Below, piece after piece: positions 1 to 9,109 of a stretch of DNA of 64,000 bases. Below the pieces are notes generated by a model. The model searched no databases. It was not told the origin of the DNA and saw nothing but the letters and a program-made list of their open reading frames with translations. Source of the stretch: Silicimonas sp. (GTDB lineage Bacteria; Pseudomonadota; Alphaproteobacteria; Rhodobacterales; Rhodobacteraceae); NCBI GenBank assembly GCA_022826205.1, contig JAJDVJ010000170.1, positions 20,356 to 84,355 of the forward strand, written 5' to 3'. The first letter of the stretch is position 1, and the number at the start of each line of letters is the position of its first letter. The position numbers were made by a program, and so were the translations under genes.

Positions 1-492
1 TTGGGCGGAGCCCTGCCCGAAGTGTTCGAGCCGACAGAGGTCACGACCGCCTCGAAAGCCGACAGCAGCTTCTCGATCGACATGATCGACACGGGCGGTG
101 TCGAACTGGCACTTGCGGAAGGGGCGGATTTCGATCGCGCCAAGGCCAGTTTCGATCAGGGAGATTTCCAGGCTGCGGCCGAGCGGTTTCGGATCTTTAC
201 CGAGACGTATCAGGGCGGACCGCTTGCGGGGGTTGCGCATTTGCTGCGTGGCGAAGCCCTCTCGGAACTGGACATGCCCTCCGAAGCCGCACGCGCCTAC
301 CTTGAGAGCTATTCGGGCACGCCTGACGGCCCGACGGCACCGGTCGCCCTGTTGAAGCTCGGCCTCTCCCTCGGCGGGCTGGGACAGGCGCAGGAGGCCT
401 GCATCACACTGTCGGAAGTCACGCTCCGGTTTCCTGAATCGGACGCTTCGGTTGAGGCGCAGGAGGCGCGGACCGGCATGAAGTGTCCGTGA
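1..492 (+). CDS. ybgF: Tol-Pal system protein YbgF/CpoB, C-terminal part (cut by the window edge)
   Basis: The reading frame is open from the first base, so the N-terminus (signal peptide and trimerising coiled coil in this family) lies outside the window. The visible 163 residues hold about three tetratricopeptide-like repeats beginning at FDRAKASF, then GPLAGVAHLL and APVALLKLG, as in the C-terminal TPR domain of YbgF/CpoB. The family is periplasmic and couples the Tol-Pal constriction machinery with peptidoglycan synthesis at division. The next gene, tilS, starts 10 bases before this stop codon, and tilS-ftsH after ybgF is a usual alphaproteobacterial order. Family call is firm; the missing start makes domain numbering impossible. 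Confidence 0.85.
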   Translation: MGGALPEVFEPTEVTTASKADSSFSIDMIDTGGVELALAEGADFDRAKASFDQGDFQAAAERFRIFTETYQGGPLAGVAHLLRGEALSELDMPSEAARAYLESYSGTPDGPTAPVALLKLGLSLGGLGQAQEACITLSEVTLRFPESDASVEAQEARTGMKCP

Positions 493-1769
493 TTCGAGAA
501 GCCGCCTCATTCGACGAATTGATCAGGAACTTGGCGGGTCTGCCCTTCGCATGGGGTCGGCCGCGGAGACTGGGCGTTGCCGTGTCCGGAGGCAGTGACT
601 CGATGGCCTGTCTTGACGTGATGCTTTGGCACGGTCGCGATCTGGGATTCCCGGTTGAAGCCGTGACCGTCGATCATGGGCTTCGCCCCGAAACGTCTGG
701 CGAGATTGACGCCGTTGCCCGCCATTGCGCCGAGTGCGGCACGCCTCACACCGTACTTGCATGGAAATGGAGCGGGGCAGGCAACCTTCAGGCCGAGGCG
801 CGCGAAGCTCGCTATCGTCTCATCAGCGATTGGGCGCGCAGCTCGGGCATTGACCAGGTTGCCCTCGGTCACACCCGTGACGATGTTGCGGAGACATTCC
901 TCATGCGGCTTGCGAGAAAGGCCGGTGTCGACGGGCTCTCCGAGATGGACCACCGGTTCTCGCGGCATGGCATGACGTGGATCCGTCCGATGCTTGACCA
1001 CGGGCGAGAGGAGTGTCGGGAGTATCTTGTACGCAGGGACATTTCGTGGATTGAAGACCCTTCCAATGACGATTCGAAATTCGAGCGGGTGCGTGTCCGG
1101 GGCAGATTGAAGGCCCTTTCGAAGCTGGGCATAGATGCTGGCACATTGTCCGAAGTCGCCCGGAACATGAGCGCGGCTCGGGAAGCGCTGGAGCACTACG
1201 TTCGCCGTGAGGCCGCCAGGCTTGCATCGGAAGAGAACGGCGACGTGATCCTTGCGGCGGACGCGTCCGAGCAAGGGCATCACGTTCCGCGAGAGATCCT
1301 GTTCCGCCTGCGCCGCCGTGCACTGGCGTGGGTGGGCGGGGGCGAGTATCCGCCACGTTCTGACGCAATGCTTGAACTGGATAATGCGCTGCAGGACGAG
1401 GGAAGATACACGCTTGCGGGCTGCATAGTTACGCGTATGCCCGACAGCCGTGACAGGCCGGGCCCATGGCGCATCTCACGAGAACACAACGCGGTGAAGG
1501 AGGTGTCCGGGCCAACCGATCGGCCATGGGATGGCCGCTGGATCCTTGACGGGCCGCATGCGGACGAGTTCGAAGTGCGTGCGCTAGGTGAGGCTGTCAA
1601 GGACACTCCGTGGCGCGACACGGACATGCCGCGCCAAAGCCTATTGGCGTCGCCTGCGATCTGGAGGGGCGCAACTCTTGTGGCAGCGCCTGTTGCGGGC
1701 CTTGCAGGCCCATGGACCGCAAAGGCAACAGGTCGCGGCAAATTCGACGAATTTCTGCAATCCCGTTGA
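483..1769 (+). CDS. tilS: tRNA(Ile)-lysidine synthase
   Basis: TilS ligates lysine to C34 of the CAU anticodon of tRNA-Ile2 using ATP, turning a Met anticodon into one reading AUA. The N-terminal PP-loop ATPase motif SGGSDSM is at residues 35-41, followed by HGLRPE and LGHTRDD, and by RVRGRLKAL, typical of the N-type ATPase half. The protein is 428 residues, normal for the family. Start is GTG at 483, overlapping ybgF by 10 bases, which suggests translational coupling. The C-terminal half is more variable, as in other alphaproteobacterial TilS. Cytoplasmic and expected to be essential. Confidence 0.93.
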   Translation: MSVIREAASFDELIRNLAGLPFAWGRPRRLGVAVSGGSDSMACLDVMLWHGRDLGFPVEAVTVDHGLRPETSGEIDAVARHCAECGTPHTVLAWKWSGAGNLQAEAREARYRLISDWARSSGIDQVALGHTRDDVAETFLMRLARKAGVDGLSEMDHRFSRHGMTWIRPMLDHGREECREYLVRRDISWIEDPSNDDSKFERVRVRGRLKALSKLGIDAGTLSEVARNMSAAREALEHYVRREAARLASEENGDVILAADASEQGHHVPREILFRLRRRALAWVGGGEYPPRSDAMLELDNALQDEGRYTLAGCIVTRMPDSRDRPGPWRISREHNAVKEVSGPTDRPWDGRWILDGPHADEFEVRALGEAVKDTPWRDTDMPRQSLLASPAIWRGATLVAAPVAGLAGPWTAKATGRGKFDEFLQSR

Positions 1770-1850
1770 AGAATCCGCCCTGATTGCTATTTGACTTGGA
1801 AACCGAACGGATCTGAATGGTCCACCACGACTTGCCCGAGGGAGCTTCCG

Positions 1851-3782
1851 TTGACCAATATGCGCAACATCGCCTTCTGGATTGTCCTGTTCCTGCTCGT
1901 ACTGGCGCTATTCAATCTTGTTTCGGGAGGCCAGCCCAGCCTGAGCAACACGACTGTCAGCTATTCCGAATTCGTTGACCGGGTTTCGGATGGCAGCGTG
2001 ACGGCCGCGACGATAGACGGCGAAAAAATCACTTTCCGCGGTGGTGACGGCCGCGAATACGTGACGATCCAGCCTGAAGGCGCCGAAACCACGGAACTTC
2101 TGGTCAGCAACAACGTATCCTTCGATGCCAAGCCGCAGAAGCAGTCGAGTTTCATGGCGATCTTCTGGTCGTTCCTGCCTTTCCTCCTGCTGATCGGCGT
2201 CTGGATCTATTTCATGAACCGGATGCAGGGCGGTGGACGCGGCGGAGCCATGGGGTTCGGGAAATCGCGTGCAAAGCTGCTGACCGAGAAGCATGGTCGC
2301 GTCACTTTCGATGACGTGGCTGGGATCGACGAAGCCAAGGAGGAACTCGAGGAAATCGTGGAATTCCTGCGTAACCCGCAGAAATTCTCGCGGCTTGGGG
2401 GGAAGATTCCCAAAGGCGCGCTTCTGGTCGGTCCACCGGGCACGGGCAAGACGCTGTTGGCGCGCGCCATTGCGGGTGAGGCCGGTGTGCCGTTCTTCAC
2501 GATCTCCGGATCCGACTTTGTCGAGATGTTCGTGGGCGTTGGTGCCAGCCGTGTTCGTGACATGTTCGAGCAGGCAAAGAAGAACGCGCCATGCATTGTC
2601 TTCATCGACGAAATCGACGCCGTGGGTCGTAGTCGTGGCATTGGTTACGGCGGTGGCAATGATGAGCGGGAGCAGACACTGAATCAGCTTCTGGTTGAAA
2701 TGGATGGCTTTGAAGCGAACGAAGGCATCATCATCGTTGCGGCGACGAACCGTCCCGACGTGCTTGATCCGGCGCTCCTGCGCCCGGGTCGCTTTGACCG
2801 GCAGGTGCAGGTGCCCAACCCCGACATCAAGGGTCGTGAGAAGATCCTTGGCGTGCATGTACGCAAGATTCCCTTGGGTCCGGACGTCGACCTTCGCATC
2901 ATCGCGCGCGGCACGCCTGGCTTTTCCGGGGCGGATCTCGCGAATCTCGTGAACGAGGCGGCATTGATGGCGGCCCGAGTCGGTCGGCGATTCGTGACCA
3001 TGGATGATTTCGAGAACGCCAAGGACAAGGTCATGATGGGTGCCGAACGGCGCTCGATGGTCATGACGGAGGAAGAAAAGAAGCTGACCGCCTATCACGA
3101 GGCCGGACACGCCATCGTGGGTCTCAACGTGCCGCAACACGATCCGATACACAAGGCGACGATCATTCCACGAGGCCGGGCGCTCGGCCTCGTGCTGAGC
3201 TTGCCGGAACGGGACCAGCTCTCGGTCACGTTCAGGAAGTACAAGTCGAAGATAGCCATGGCCATGGGAGGCCGTGCTGCCGAGGAACTGATTTTCGGAA
3301 AGGACGACATCACCAGCGGTGCTGCATCTGACATCCAGCAGGCAAGCAAGATTGCGCGTGCCATGGTGACACAGTTCGGTTTCGCGGACGAACTCGGCAT
3401 GGTTGACTATTCCTACGAGCAGCAAAGCTACCTTGGCACTTTCCAGTCCGGCCAGGCCCATTCCGAGGAAATGCAGAAGCGCATCGATGAAAAGGTGAAG
3501 GAACTTGTCGATGAGGGGTACGAAACGGCCAGGAACATTCTCAAAAAGAAAATGGGCGAGCTAGAGCGCCTTGCCGCTGGGCTGCTGGAATATGAAACGC
3601 TCACGGGCATCGAAATCACGAACGTGATCGAGGGCAAGCCCCTGAAGCGTGCCGACGATGATGAAGACGATTCGACTGACGCGAGCGGCACGGCGAGCGT
3701 CACGGCCATTCCCAAGACGCGACCCCGCAAAAGGTCTGGGGACGGCAAGGAACCTGAACTTGAGCCGGAACCGACGGCTTAG
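1851..3782 (+). CDS. ftsH: ATP-dependent zinc metalloprotease FtsH
   Basis: Membrane-anchored AAA+ protease that extracts and degrades membrane and regulatory proteins. I chose TTG at 1851 because a strong GAGGGAG ribosome site lies just upstream (about 1838-1844) and the resulting N-terminus ([10 protein letters not shown]) matches rhodobacteral FtsH; an open frame reaches further up to 1791 without family resemblance. This gives 643 residues. Two transmembrane segments are at about 5-25 and 102-125. Walker A GPPGTGKT is at 194-201, Walker B FIDEID at 251-256, and the zinc site HEAGH at 416-420. The C-terminal tail is acidic, then basic. It follows ybgF-tilS in the same direction. Confidence 0.96.
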   Translation: MTNMRNIAFWIVLFLLVLALFNLVSGGQPSLSNTTVSYSEFVDRVSDGSVTAATIDGEKITFRGGDGREYVTIQPEGAETTELLVSNNVSFDAKPQKQSSFMAIFWSFLPFLLLIGVWIYFMNRMQGGGRGGAMGFGKSRAKLLTEKHGRVTFDDVAGIDEAKEELEEIVEFLRNPQKFSRLGGKIPKGALLVGPPGTGKTLLARAIAGEAGVPFFTISGSDFVEMFVGVGASRVRDMFEQAKKNAPCIVFIDEIDAVGRSRGIGYGGGNDEREQTLNQLLVEMDGFEANEGIIIVAATNRPDVLDPALLRPGRFDRQVQVPNPDIKGREKILGVHVRKIPLGPDVDLRIIARGTPGFSGADLANLVNEAALMAARVGRRFVTMDDFENAKDKVMMGAERRSMVMTEEEKKLTAYHEAGHAIVGLNVPQHDPIHKATIIPRGRALGLVLSLPERDQLSVTFRKYKSKIAMAMGGRAAEELIFGKDDITSGAASDIQQASKIARAMVTQFGFADELGMVDYSYEQQSYLGTFQSGQAHSEEMQKRIDEKVKELVDEGYETARNILKKKMGELERLAAGLLEYETLTGIEITNVIEGKPLKRADDDEDDSTDASGTASVTAIPKTRPRKRSGDGKEPELEPEPTA

Positions 3783-4274
3783 TGATTTTGGGAGAAGCGT
3801 GGCCGTTGCAGGTCGACGGCTGTGCGCGGCCGTCAGAAGCCGTTGCCGCCTCGGCGGTGCTGTCATCCACCCTTTCCTCCTGACTCCGGCATTTGAAGTC
3901 GGAATCGGGTGTCCCGACTTCTCAAAGGTCCATGCAGTCGACAGTGCATGACTGACCATGTGGACTTTCGAAATGTCGAGATGTCGCACAGGAGATTGGA
4001 CCGGTCTTGCATGTCCCCGGCCATGACGATGGGGTCTGCGTCTCCCGGACAGGGCAAGCCGTTCTGGATGGCGGCTAAAGGAATTCGGGTCTTGGCCGCA
4101 TGGGTTGAGCGCAAAGGATGCTTGACGCTGCGCGCCATCGTGCGTCTCCACGTGTCCGAAAACGTGCTTGGGAACCGAATTGAAGGCGCTTGCGTTGCCC
4201 GAATTGCCGGTTTCCCGGCATCTGGCAAATGGATACACGGATATTTCACAGCTTGACTCGGTCGGGAGGATTTC
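3783..4274. other. Intergenic region without a recognised gene
   Basis: About 490 bases between ftsH and folD. Short open frames exist on both strands, but none has a ribosome site, a recognisable domain or a plausible amino-acid composition. It presumably holds the ftsH transcription end and the folD promoter, though I could not assign a convincing terminator or promoter box. Confidence 0.5.
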
Positions 4275-5177
4275 ATGGGTGCAAAGATAATTGATGGCAG
4301 GGAATTCGCGGCCGAAGTGCGCGGCAAGGTCAAGGACCACGTAACACGGCTGGCAAGCGAGCACAGCATTGTACCCGGCCTTGCAGTGGTGCTGGTAGGC
4401 CAGGATCCGGCAAGCCAGGTCTACGTGCGTTCAAAGGGCAAGGCGACGGTCGAAGCCGGAATGAAGAGCGTCGAACACAAGCTTGCAGCCGACACGTCCG
4501 AACGCGAACTGCTGGCGCTGATTGATCAATTGAACAACGATCCTTCCATACATGGCATCCTGGTGCAGTTGCCGCTTCCGGAACAAATGAATGAGGATCT
4601 CGTCGTCAATGCCATTGAACCGGCAAAGGATGTGGACGGGTTCCACATTTCCAATGTGGGGCTTCTCGGCACCGGTCGGAAATCGATGGTGCCCTGCACG
4701 CCGCTTGGATGCCTCATGATGCTCAGGGACCACCACGGCAGCTTGTCTGGGCTGGATGCGGTGATAATCGGCCGGTCCAACATAGTGGGCAGACCGATGG
4801 CGCAATTGCTGATTGGTGACAGCTGCACCGTGACAGTCGCGCATTCGCGAACAAGGGATCTACCGGAAGTTGTACGGCGGGCAGACGTAGTCGTGGCTGC
4901 AGTCGGGCGCCCTGCAATTGTACAAGCCGACTGGATCAAGCCCGGCGCCACCGTAATCGATGTGGGCATCAACAAGGTCGAGGCGCCGGAAAGGGGCGAG
5001 GGCAAGACGCGACTGGCGGGCGACGTCGACTTCGAGCCTGCTTCACGGGTGGCTGGTGCAATCACTCCCGTTCCAGGTGGTGTCGGGCCGATGACTATTG
5101 CCTGCCTGCTTGCAAATACGTTGACGGCGTGTTGCCGCTCGAACGACATTCCGGAACCGGTAGGCTTGACGGCCTGA
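4275..5177 (+). CDS. folD: Bifunctional methylenetetrahydrofolate dehydrogenase/methenyltetrahydrofolate cyclohydrolase
   Basis: FolD interconverts 5,10-methylene-THF, 5,10-methenyl-THF and 10-formyl-THF with NADP, feeding purine and one-carbon metabolism. The 300-residue product has the signature [16 protein letters not shown] near the N-terminus (active-site Lys in the YVRSKGK segment), QLPLPEQMN, the cofactor-binding [12 protein letters not shown], and the C-terminal [10 protein letters not shown] motif. ATG at 4275 is preceded by GGGAGGATTTC, a strong ribosome site. It appears monocistronic, with intergenic regions on both sides. Confidence 0.96.
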   Translation: MGAKIIDGREFAAEVRGKVKDHVTRLASEHSIVPGLAVVLVGQDPASQVYVRSKGKATVEAGMKSVEHKLAADTSERELLALIDQLNNDPSIHGILVQLPLPEQMNEDLVVNAIEPAKDVDGFHISNVGLLGTGRKSMVPCTPLGCLMMLRDHHGSLSGLDAVIIGRSNIVGRPMAQLLIGDSCTVTVAHSRTRDLPEVVRRADVVVAAVGRPAIVQADWIKPGATVIDVGINKVEAPERGEGKTRLAGDVDFEPASRVAGAITPVPGGVGPMTIACLLANTLTACCRSNDIPEPVGLTA

Positions 5178-5291
5178 ATTGCCTGCGAACATTTCTGGCC
5201 TCTGTTCGGTCTCGACCGGTAGAGTTTGATAGCAAAATTTGATTGCAGTCTGGTCGGCGAGGAGGTGCCCGACCAAAGAGGAGGTGCTGGC

Positions 5292-5549
5292 ATGAGCACA
5301 AGCATCATCGTCCGCGACATTGATCCCGGAGACAAAGCATGGCTCCGGCGCGAAGCCCGTCAGGTCGGGTTATCGATGGAAGAGCTCGTCCGCCCATTGA
5401 TCCATGAGCAGCGCACGAAGACTGAACTCCGCCCGAAGCCGTCCGAGGCATTCGTGCGACACTTCGGAGTGGATCACGGCGTCGACCTTCCAACCCCGGT
5501 GCGTTGCGGATACAGGTCGCTGTCGTTGTTCAGTGAAGGCGAGGAATGA
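5292..5549 (+). CDS. FitA/VapB-like antitoxin (ribbon-helix-helix)
   Basis: 85 residues. The N-terminus MSTSIIVRDID followed by WLRREARQVGLSMEELVRPL fits the ribbon-helix-helix DNA-binding fold of FitA-type antitoxins, which bind the operon promoter and the PIN toxin. ATG at 5292 is chosen because AGAGGAGG lies just upstream; an open frame from 5226 lacks family resemblance. The gene overlaps the following PIN-domain gene by 4 bases (ATGA), the classic antitoxin-toxin arrangement. The frame is intact although the partner toxin is broken, so this may be a solitary antitoxin able to protect against a related toxin. Confidence 0.78.
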   Translation: MSTSIIVRDIDPGDKAWLRREARQVGLSMEELVRPLIHEQRTKTELRPKPSEAFVRHFGVDHGVDLPTPVRCGYRSLSLFSEGEE

Positions 5550-6020
5550 CAGTCCCGCTCGTGTGGCTCATAGGCACCAACGTGGTCTCCGAGATGATGC
5601 GGACGCGGCCCGAACCGCGGGTTGTCCGTTTTCTCGATTCGATCGCCGACGAGGGAATTGGCCTCGCGTCAGTTTCTGTCTGGGAGGTGCCTAACGGCAT
5701 TGGCCATTTGGCCCCTGGCAGGTGCCGACGCAATCTTGTCGCCCGCCTCCACGATCTTCTTGATGAGTTTTTCGAGGGTCGAACCGTAGATTGGACCCTC
5801 GCTGCTGATTCTGGAACACTTGATCGCCCGTTCTGAAGGCATGCGCGAAGATCATGGAGGACAAGCGCCAGCGTGGTGAGGCGTTCGACGATCATATTCC
5901 GGATGTCTTCCTCGCGGTAGCGCATTTGCCCGCGGCCTCGCCGTCGTGACGAGGAACGCCGGTGAGTTCCGAAACACCGGCGTCGAAACCGTAAATTCCT
6001 GGGTAGTTGAACCGCGATGA
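5546..6020 (+). pseudogene. FitB/VapC-like PIN-domain toxin, frameshifted
   Basis: Read over three frames this stretch gives one continuous PIN-domain protein: frame one from ATG 5546 (MTVPLVWLIGTNVVSEMM ... RTVDWTLA, stop at 5834-5836), frame two from about 5839 (ACAKIMEDKRQRGEAFDDH ... FLAVAH, stop shortly after), and frame three ending at 6018-6020 (GLAVVTRNAGEFRNTGV ... NSWVVEPR). At least two indels are therefore needed. The expected first catalytic Asp in LIDTNV is Gly here (LIGTNV), which by itself should abolish metal binding. The gene follows its antitoxin with an ATGA overlap. I infer a dead ribonuclease toxin. Confidence 0.85.
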
Positions 6021-6170
6021 TGCCTGCTTCTAAGTGGGAGCGACCGGTGTACCCGGGAGACTTGGCTTGCCGCTGAAGTCACCTTTCTGCGCTTGGAGAA
6101 GACGAAACGTCCTCAAATGAAAGGTGTCGGCAGAAATTGCCATCGGGCTTGTTGACGGCTGGCGCATTGT

Positions 6171-6830
6171 TCAATCCGCATTCGGGACAGGTGCTGGCAA
6201 CACTTGGGCACCGGTGAGATACGCCATCGCGTTTCTGGAAAAGAGGTCACGCAGCGCGGATGCCGTCCAGTCGAGCCCTCCCGTATAGCAACCATAGGCG
6301 GGCAGAATCAGCCGTGCCTCGTCAACCATGAAGCAGGGCCGGGAGGTGCCGCGGATGCGTGCCTTGGGATGGAAGTGGCCGGAGATTTCTCCCGGGTCGG
6401 CACCAATTTTGGCAATGTGCCGGAAAGCGAAGGGACCGAGCCGAAATTCGTTCTGGTGCGAGCCGCCCAGTTGGGCAGGACCAGGATCGTGGTTGCCTTC
6501 GAGCCAAATCCACTGCCTGCTTGCCTGTAGTTGGGATACCTTCGTTCGAATCGTCCCGGAAAGCGCGCCAGCGGCAGCGAGGTCGTCGAAACTGTCGCCA
6601 AGGCACAGCACGATTTCTGGCCGCAACGCGTTCACGTCCACGGCAAGGCGCGCGAGCGTCTCGTCGGCATCATAAGGAGGCAGAAGCGTGCCGCTCCTCC
6701 GGGCGATTCGCTCTGACTTCCCTATGTGCAGATCTGCGACTGCCAGAAGCTCTCTTGACGCCCAATGCAGAGCGCCAGATGGGAGCAGTGTCAGGGTTTC
6801 CCCGCAGAATCGGATGTTATGAGCGTTCAT
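6171..6830 (-). CDS. pdeM: Ligase-associated DNA damage response endonuclease PdeM
   Basis: 219-residue calcineurin-like metallophosphoesterase. The metal-binding motifs occur in order: ADLHIGK, LGDSFDD, GNHD and SGHFHPKA, followed by CFMVDEARLILPAYG, characteristic of the PdeM branch associated with the Lhr-helicase/LigD-type repair cluster. ATG at 6830 on the minus strand. In many bacteria pdeM sits beside an Lhr-like helicase and an ATP-dependent ligase; none is present here, so the gene is detached from its usual partners in this window. The intergenic stretch behind it (6021-6170) holds nothing I recognise. Confidence 0.88.
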   Translation of the reverse strand: MNAHNIRFCGETLTLLPSGALHWASRELLAVADLHIGKSERIARRSGTLLPPYDADETLARLAVDVNALRPEIVLCLGDSFDDLAAAGALSGTIRTKVSQLQASRQWIWLEGNHDPGPAQLGGSHQNEFRLGPFAFRHIAKIGADPGEISGHFHPKARIRGTSRPCFMVDEARLILPAYGCYTGGLDWTASALRDLFSRNAMAYLTGAQVLPAPVPNAD

Positions 6831-6902
6831 GATCCGTTCCTATTGCTGACCTCCAGGAGTGGCAAGACTTGACGGGTGCGTGCCGGCTTGCGAAATGCGC
6901 GC

Positions 6903-7616
6903 ATGGCCCGCGAACCTTCCTCCAGCGCGCCCAGGCGCAACTTGTACGGACGTGCTCGTGGCCGGGGCATGCGCGCAAGCCAGAAGCGCTACCTGGACGA
7001 TCTCGGGCAGGTTGGACTGGCAGGCATCAGGCGGGATGAGAATCCCGGGCGCAATAAACTGGATCTCAAGGCGTTGTTTGGCGACCGTCCTGTCTGGCTG
7101 GAAGTGGGATTCGGTGGCGGTGAGCACTTGGTGCATCAGGCGGTGCGAAACCCGGGTGTCGGCTTTGTCGCGGCAGAGCCCTACATCAGCGGAGTGGCAA
7201 AGCTGCTTGGCAGGATCAGGTCGACCGGAGCCAGAAACATCCGAGTACATCCGGGAGATGCACGCGACCTGATGGACGTGTTGCCCGACCAGTCCGTGGC
7301 CAAGGCATTTCTTCTCTATCCGGATCCCTGGCCGAAGAAGAAGCACCACAGACGACGCTTCGTGACATCGGAACACCTCGATCCACTCTATTCGATAATG
7401 GCACCGGGTGCACAGCTCAGGATCTCGACAGACATTCCGGACTACGTGCGCCAAACCATGGAGGAAGTGCCGAAGGCTGGATTTGTCTGGCAGGCGGATC
7501 GTCCCGACGACTGGCGAAGGCCGTGGGAGGATTGGCAGCCGACGCGTTACGAGCAGAAGGCGGTGAGGGAGGGTCGTACGCCCACTTATCTCTCGTTCAG
7601 GAAGCCCGATGCGTGA
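6903..7616 (+). CDS. trmB: tRNA (guanine-N7-)-methyltransferase
   Basis: TrmB methylates G46 in the variable loop of tRNAs using SAM. The SAM-binding motif LEVGFGGGEH is central, followed by EPYISGVAKLL, the YPDPWPKKKHHRRRF signature and the C-terminal TRYEQKAVREGR. ATG at 6903 gives MAREPSSSAPRRNLYGR, which resembles other rhodobacteral TrmB N-termini; an upstream ATG at 6876 would add nine residues. 237 residues. It diverges from pdeM and is followed after 56 bases by aroA in the same direction. Confidence 0.93.
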   Translation: MAREPSSSAPRRNLYGRARGRGMRASQKRYLDDLGQVGLAGIRRDENPGRNKLDLKALFGDRPVWLEVGFGGGEHLVHQAVRNPGVGFVAAEPYISGVAKLLGRIRSTGARNIRVHPGDARDLMDVLPDQSVAKAFLLYPDPWPKKKHHRRRFVTSEHLDPLYSIMAPGAQLRISTDIPDYVRQTMEEVPKAGFVWQADRPDDWRRPWEDWQPTRYEQKAVREGRTPTYLSFRKPDA

Positions 7617-7672
7617 AGGTGGACCCTTGTCATGCACTGGTCTAATGAGCCGTGGGCGATGAAGGAGTGCCG

Positions 7673-9028
7673 ATGTCGGGAAGTAGTGCACCTGAACCGA
7701 TGATTGCGCGTCGATCCGGTGCGCTATCAGGAGAAGCGCATGTGCCGGGCGACAAGTCGATTTCGCATCGGTCGCTGATTCTCGGTGCGATGTGCGTTGG
7801 CGAAACGCGGATCGAGGGGCTTCTCGAAGGCGAGGACGTGCTGGCCACCGCCGCCGCGATGCGCGCGTTCGGTGCCGAAGTGGTCGATAATGGCGAGGGC
7901 GGTTGGTCGGTTCACGGCGTGGGCGTGGGCGGCTTCGGCGAGCCTGCGGACGTGATCGACTGCGGGAATTCCGGGACGGGCGTGCGCCTTGTCATGGGTG
8001 CGATGGCAACCACGCCGATCACGGCAACCTTCACGGGCGATTCATCCCTCCGTTCGCGTCCGATGGGTCGGGTCACCGAACCACTTGCTGAGTTCGGGGC
8101 GCGGTCCGTTGGCCAGTCTGGCGGACGGCTGCCGATGACGATCACGGGCGCGATGGATCCGGTGCCCGTCAACTACACCATGCCGGTTGCGTCCGCGCAG
8201 GTGAAGTCCGCCATTCTCCTCGCGGGACTTAACGTGCCGGGCGAAACTGTCGTGATCGAGCGGGAAGCCACGCGTGACCATACGGAAAGAATGCTCAGGG
8301 GATTCGGTGCCGGCATCGACATCGATGCAAAGGTGGGCGGACGCGTCATCACGCTCGAGGGCCATGCCGAGCTTCGGCCGCAAGTCATTTCTGTGCCGCG
8401 CGATCCGTCTTCTGCAGCCTTTCCGGTGGCGGCCGCGCTGATCGTCGAAGGATCGGACGTGCTGGTCCCCAATGTCGGGATCAATCCGACGAGGACCGGA
8501 TTCTATGCCACGCTTCACGATATGGGGGCCGACCTGACCTTCGAAAACGAGCGCGACGAAGGAGGCGAGCCGGTCGCGGACGTCCGTGCACGCTTCTCCC
8601 CTGAACTCAAGGGCATCGAGGTTCCACCTGAACGCGCGGCTTCCATGATCGACGAGTACCCCATCCTCTCGATTGTCAGTGCGTTTGCTGAAGGGTGCAC
8701 CATCATGCGGGGTGTGGGGGAACTCCGGGTGAAAGAGTGTGACCGGATCGATGCGATGGCAACAGGTCTTCGTGCTTCTGGCGGGACCGTCAGAGAAGGT
8801 GAGGACTGGTGGGAAGTCGAGGGCATGGGCCCTGCCGGCGTGCCGGGCGGAGCACATATCGAGGCGCGCCTTGATCACCGAATTGCCATGTCGTTTCTCT
8901 CCCTTGGCCTTGGCGCGAAGGAAGCCGTGACGGTGGACGACGCCATGCCGATCGCCACGTCGTTCCCGACATTCACGGCGCTTATGACGGAACTTGGTGC
9001 TTCACTCGAACCCGTTCAAGCAGAGTAG
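7673..9028 (+). CDS. aroA: 3-phosphoshikimate 1-carboxyvinyltransferase (EPSP synthase)
   Basis: Sixth step of the shikimate pathway: shikimate-3-phosphate plus PEP gives EPSP. The 451-residue product carries [12 protein letters not shown] near the N-terminus, [36 protein letters not shown]-like DEYPILS, and [10 protein letters not shown] near the C-terminus. The GNSGTG and QVKSA sequences place it with the alphaproteobacterial class II-like enzymes that have Ala in the LAG loop. ATG at 7673 is preceded by GAAGGAG at 7661-7667 with 5-base spacing, so I prefer it to the GTG at 7652. Confidence 0.95.
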   Translation: MSGSSAPEPMIARRSGALSGEAHVPGDKSISHRSLILGAMCVGETRIEGLLEGEDVLATAAAMRAFGAEVVDNGEGGWSVHGVGVGGFGEPADVIDCGNSGTGVRLVMGAMATTPITATFTGDSSLRSRPMGRVTEPLAEFGARSVGQSGGRLPMTITGAMDPVPVNYTMPVASAQVKSAILLAGLNVPGETVVIEREATRDHTERMLRGFGAGIDIDAKVGGRVITLEGHAELRPQVISVPRDPSSAAFPVAAALIVEGSDVLVPNVGINPTRTGFYATLHDMGADLTFENERDEGGEPVADVRARFSPELKGIEVPPERAASMIDEYPILSIVSAFAEGCTIMRGVGELRVKECDRIDAMATGLRASGGTVREGEDWWEVEGMGPAGVPGGAHIEARLDHRIAMSFLSLGLGAKEAVTVDDAMPIATSFPTFTALMTELGASLEPVQAE

Positions 9029-9109
9029 GGCCGTTTCACAGGAGTCTGTTGGCAGGCCGATCTCTCCATTTGCAGTCTTCGACACCCGCGGAAGCGCGGC
9101 AACAGCATG

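Noticed and set aside
1908..3461. 517-codon open frame on the minus strand opposite ftsH
   Set aside because: It mirrors ftsH, has a His/Arg-rich composition typical of antisense frames of GC-rich genes, and shows no domain.
3909..4256. Short open frame between ftsH and folD
   Set aside because: No ribosome site, no domain and unlike-protein composition; treated as non-coding.
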